From the NCBI RefSeq assembly GCF_002311515.1, contig NZ_DCAO01000098.1:1-6713 (forward strand): a stretch of DNA of 6,713 bases. The letters run 5' to 3'. Made by a program: the position numbers and the translations under genes. The stretch comes from Thalassospira sp. UBA1131. Lineage in GTDB: Bacteria; Pseudomonadota; Alphaproteobacteria; Rhodospirillales; Thalassospiraceae. Of this stretch, positions 5,797 through 6,713 are shown piece by piece (position 1 is the stretch's first letter; every line of letters begins with the position of its first letter). Below the pieces are notes generated by a model. That model was not told the DNA's origin. It saw only the letters and a list, made by a program, of their open reading frames with translations, and ran no database searches.

Positions 5797-6713
5797 ATGA
5801 CAACTCGTTCTCGCATTATTGGTTGCGGTTCATATTTGCCTGCAAACGTTGTAACCAATGATGATCTGGCCAAGCGCGTTGACACGTCAGATGAATGGAT
5901 TGTTGCCCGTACGGGCATTCGTCAGCGCCACATCGCAGCCGAAGGTGAGACCACCAGTGATCTTGCCTTTGCCGCTGCCAAAAGCGCGATGGAACATGCC
6001 GGTGTCACATCTGATCACATCGATCTGATCATTGTTGCGACCGCGACCCCGGACAACACATTCCCGGCCACAGCCACCAAGGTGCAAAATCGCCTTGGGG
6101 TCAAAGGGTTCGCCTTTGATGTTCAGGCGGTTTGTTCTGGCTTTATCTATGCGCTGACGACGGCGGATATGTATATCCGTAACGGTCAGGCCAAAACCGC
6201 GCTTGTCATCGGGGCGGAGACTTTTTCGCGTATCCTTGATTGGGAAGACCGCCGGACCTGTGTGCTGTTTGGGGATGGTGCGGGGGCTGTCGTCGTGCAG
6301 GCCGTTGAAGGCCAGGGCACGATCGAAGACGTCGGTATTCTTGCCAACCGTCTGCATTCGGATGGCAGCAAGTATGAGCTGCTTTATGTTGATGGCGGGC
6401 CATCTGCGACCCAGACCGTCGGGCATTTGCGCATGGAAGGTCAGGAAGTCTTCCGCCACGCTGTGACAAACCTTGCCAGCGTTATCCGCGAAGTCCTGGC
6501 CGATACCGGCCTGGAGCCGGGCGATATCGACTGGCTGGTGCCGCATCAGGCCAACCAGCGCATTCTCGATAGTACGGCGCGCAAGTTTGGTATTTCCAAG
6601 GATAAGGTGGTTGTGACGGTTGATCGTCACGCCAACACGTCTGCGGCGTCAATCCCATTGGCACTGGCCGAGGCGGTCCATGACGGACGTGTCAAACGCG
6701 GTGATATTGTCGT
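5797..6713 (+). CDS. fabH: Beta-ketoacyl-ACP synthase III (3' end cut by the window)
   Basis: FabH starts fatty-acid synthesis by condensing acetyl-CoA (or another short acyl-CoA) with malonyl-ACP to give acetoacetyl-ACP. The frame is open to the right edge, giving 305 residues of a family usually ~320-325 long, so about 20 residues are missing. The thiolase-fold catalytic triad is intact: C113 in VQAVCSGF, H250 in VPHQANQR and N280 in HANTSAAS. DTSDEWIVARTGIRQRH (29-45) near the N terminus and LFGDGAGAVV in the middle are also characteristic. The ATG at 5797 matches the family N terminus (RSRIIGCGSYLPANVVTN); the ribosome site is poor (GGCGG 10 nt upstream). It lies 41 nt after plsX with no terminator between them, so co-transcription is likely. 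Confidence 0.97.
   Translation, partial: MTTRSRIIGCGSYLPANVVTNDDLAKRVDTSDEWIVARTGIRQRHIAAEGETTSDLAFAAAKSAMEHAGVTSDHIDLIIVATATPDNTFPATATKVQNRLGVKGFAFDVQAVCSGFIYALTTADMYIRNGQAKTALVIGAETFSRILDWEDRRTCVLFGDGAGAVVVQAVEGQGTIEDVGILANRLHSDGSKYELLYVDGGPSATQTVGHLRMEGQEVFRHAVTNLASVIREVLADTGLEPGDIDWLVPHQANQRILDSTARKFGISKDKVVVTVDRHANTSAASIPLALAEAVHDGRVKRGDIV

Noticed and set aside
5887..6630. Minus-strand open frame of 247 codons opposite fabH
   Set aside because: The plus strand carries an intact FabH with its full catalytic triad; the opposite frame shows no family motif.

Overview
This window reads as an ordinary core-genome segment of an alphaproteobacterium, most likely a Rhodospirillales-type organism; Thalassospira or a relative is my impression, not a measured result. 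The reasons are the gene order riboflavin genes - nusB - thiL followed by bamE / ubiquinol-cytochrome c chaperone / DUF177 (YceD) / plsX / fabH, which is a familiar alphaproteobacterial neighbourhood, and the protein sequence style. Every long stretch is coding. I see no mobile element, CRISPR array, tRNA or rRNA.

Layout. Bases 1-2632 hold a tight rightward operon: the 3' end of ribB (cut by the window start), ribH, nusB and thiL, with junctions of +4, -1 and +1 nt, so the genes are probably co-transcribed and translationally coupled. RibB makes the four-carbon precursor and RibH condenses it with the pyrimidine to form lumazine (riboflavin synthesis). ThiL makes thiamine diphosphate, and NusB serves rRNA antitermination. 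bamE (2662-3111) lies on the minus strand, converging on thiL, and encodes a small outer-membrane lipoprotein of the BAM complex.

A 165-nt divergent intergenic region (3112-3276) separates bamE from a second rightward block. That block contains a ubiquinol-cytochrome c chaperone (TTG start proposed), an overlapping DUF177/YceD gene, a 255-nt gap with a near-perfect 20-bp palindrome, then plsX (TTG start) and fabH, which is cut by the window end about 20 codons short of its usual length. PlsX and FabH connect fatty-acid initiation to phospholipid synthesis; the next gene outside the window would often be ihfA.

No new biological system is evident. The points most worth a second look are the degenerate GTP cyclohydrolase II-like half of RibB, which has lost all three zinc cysteines but kept its C-terminal fold signature; the palindrome and CCGG-rich motifs upstream of plsX; and the paired inverted repeats in the bamE/chaperone divergent promoter region.
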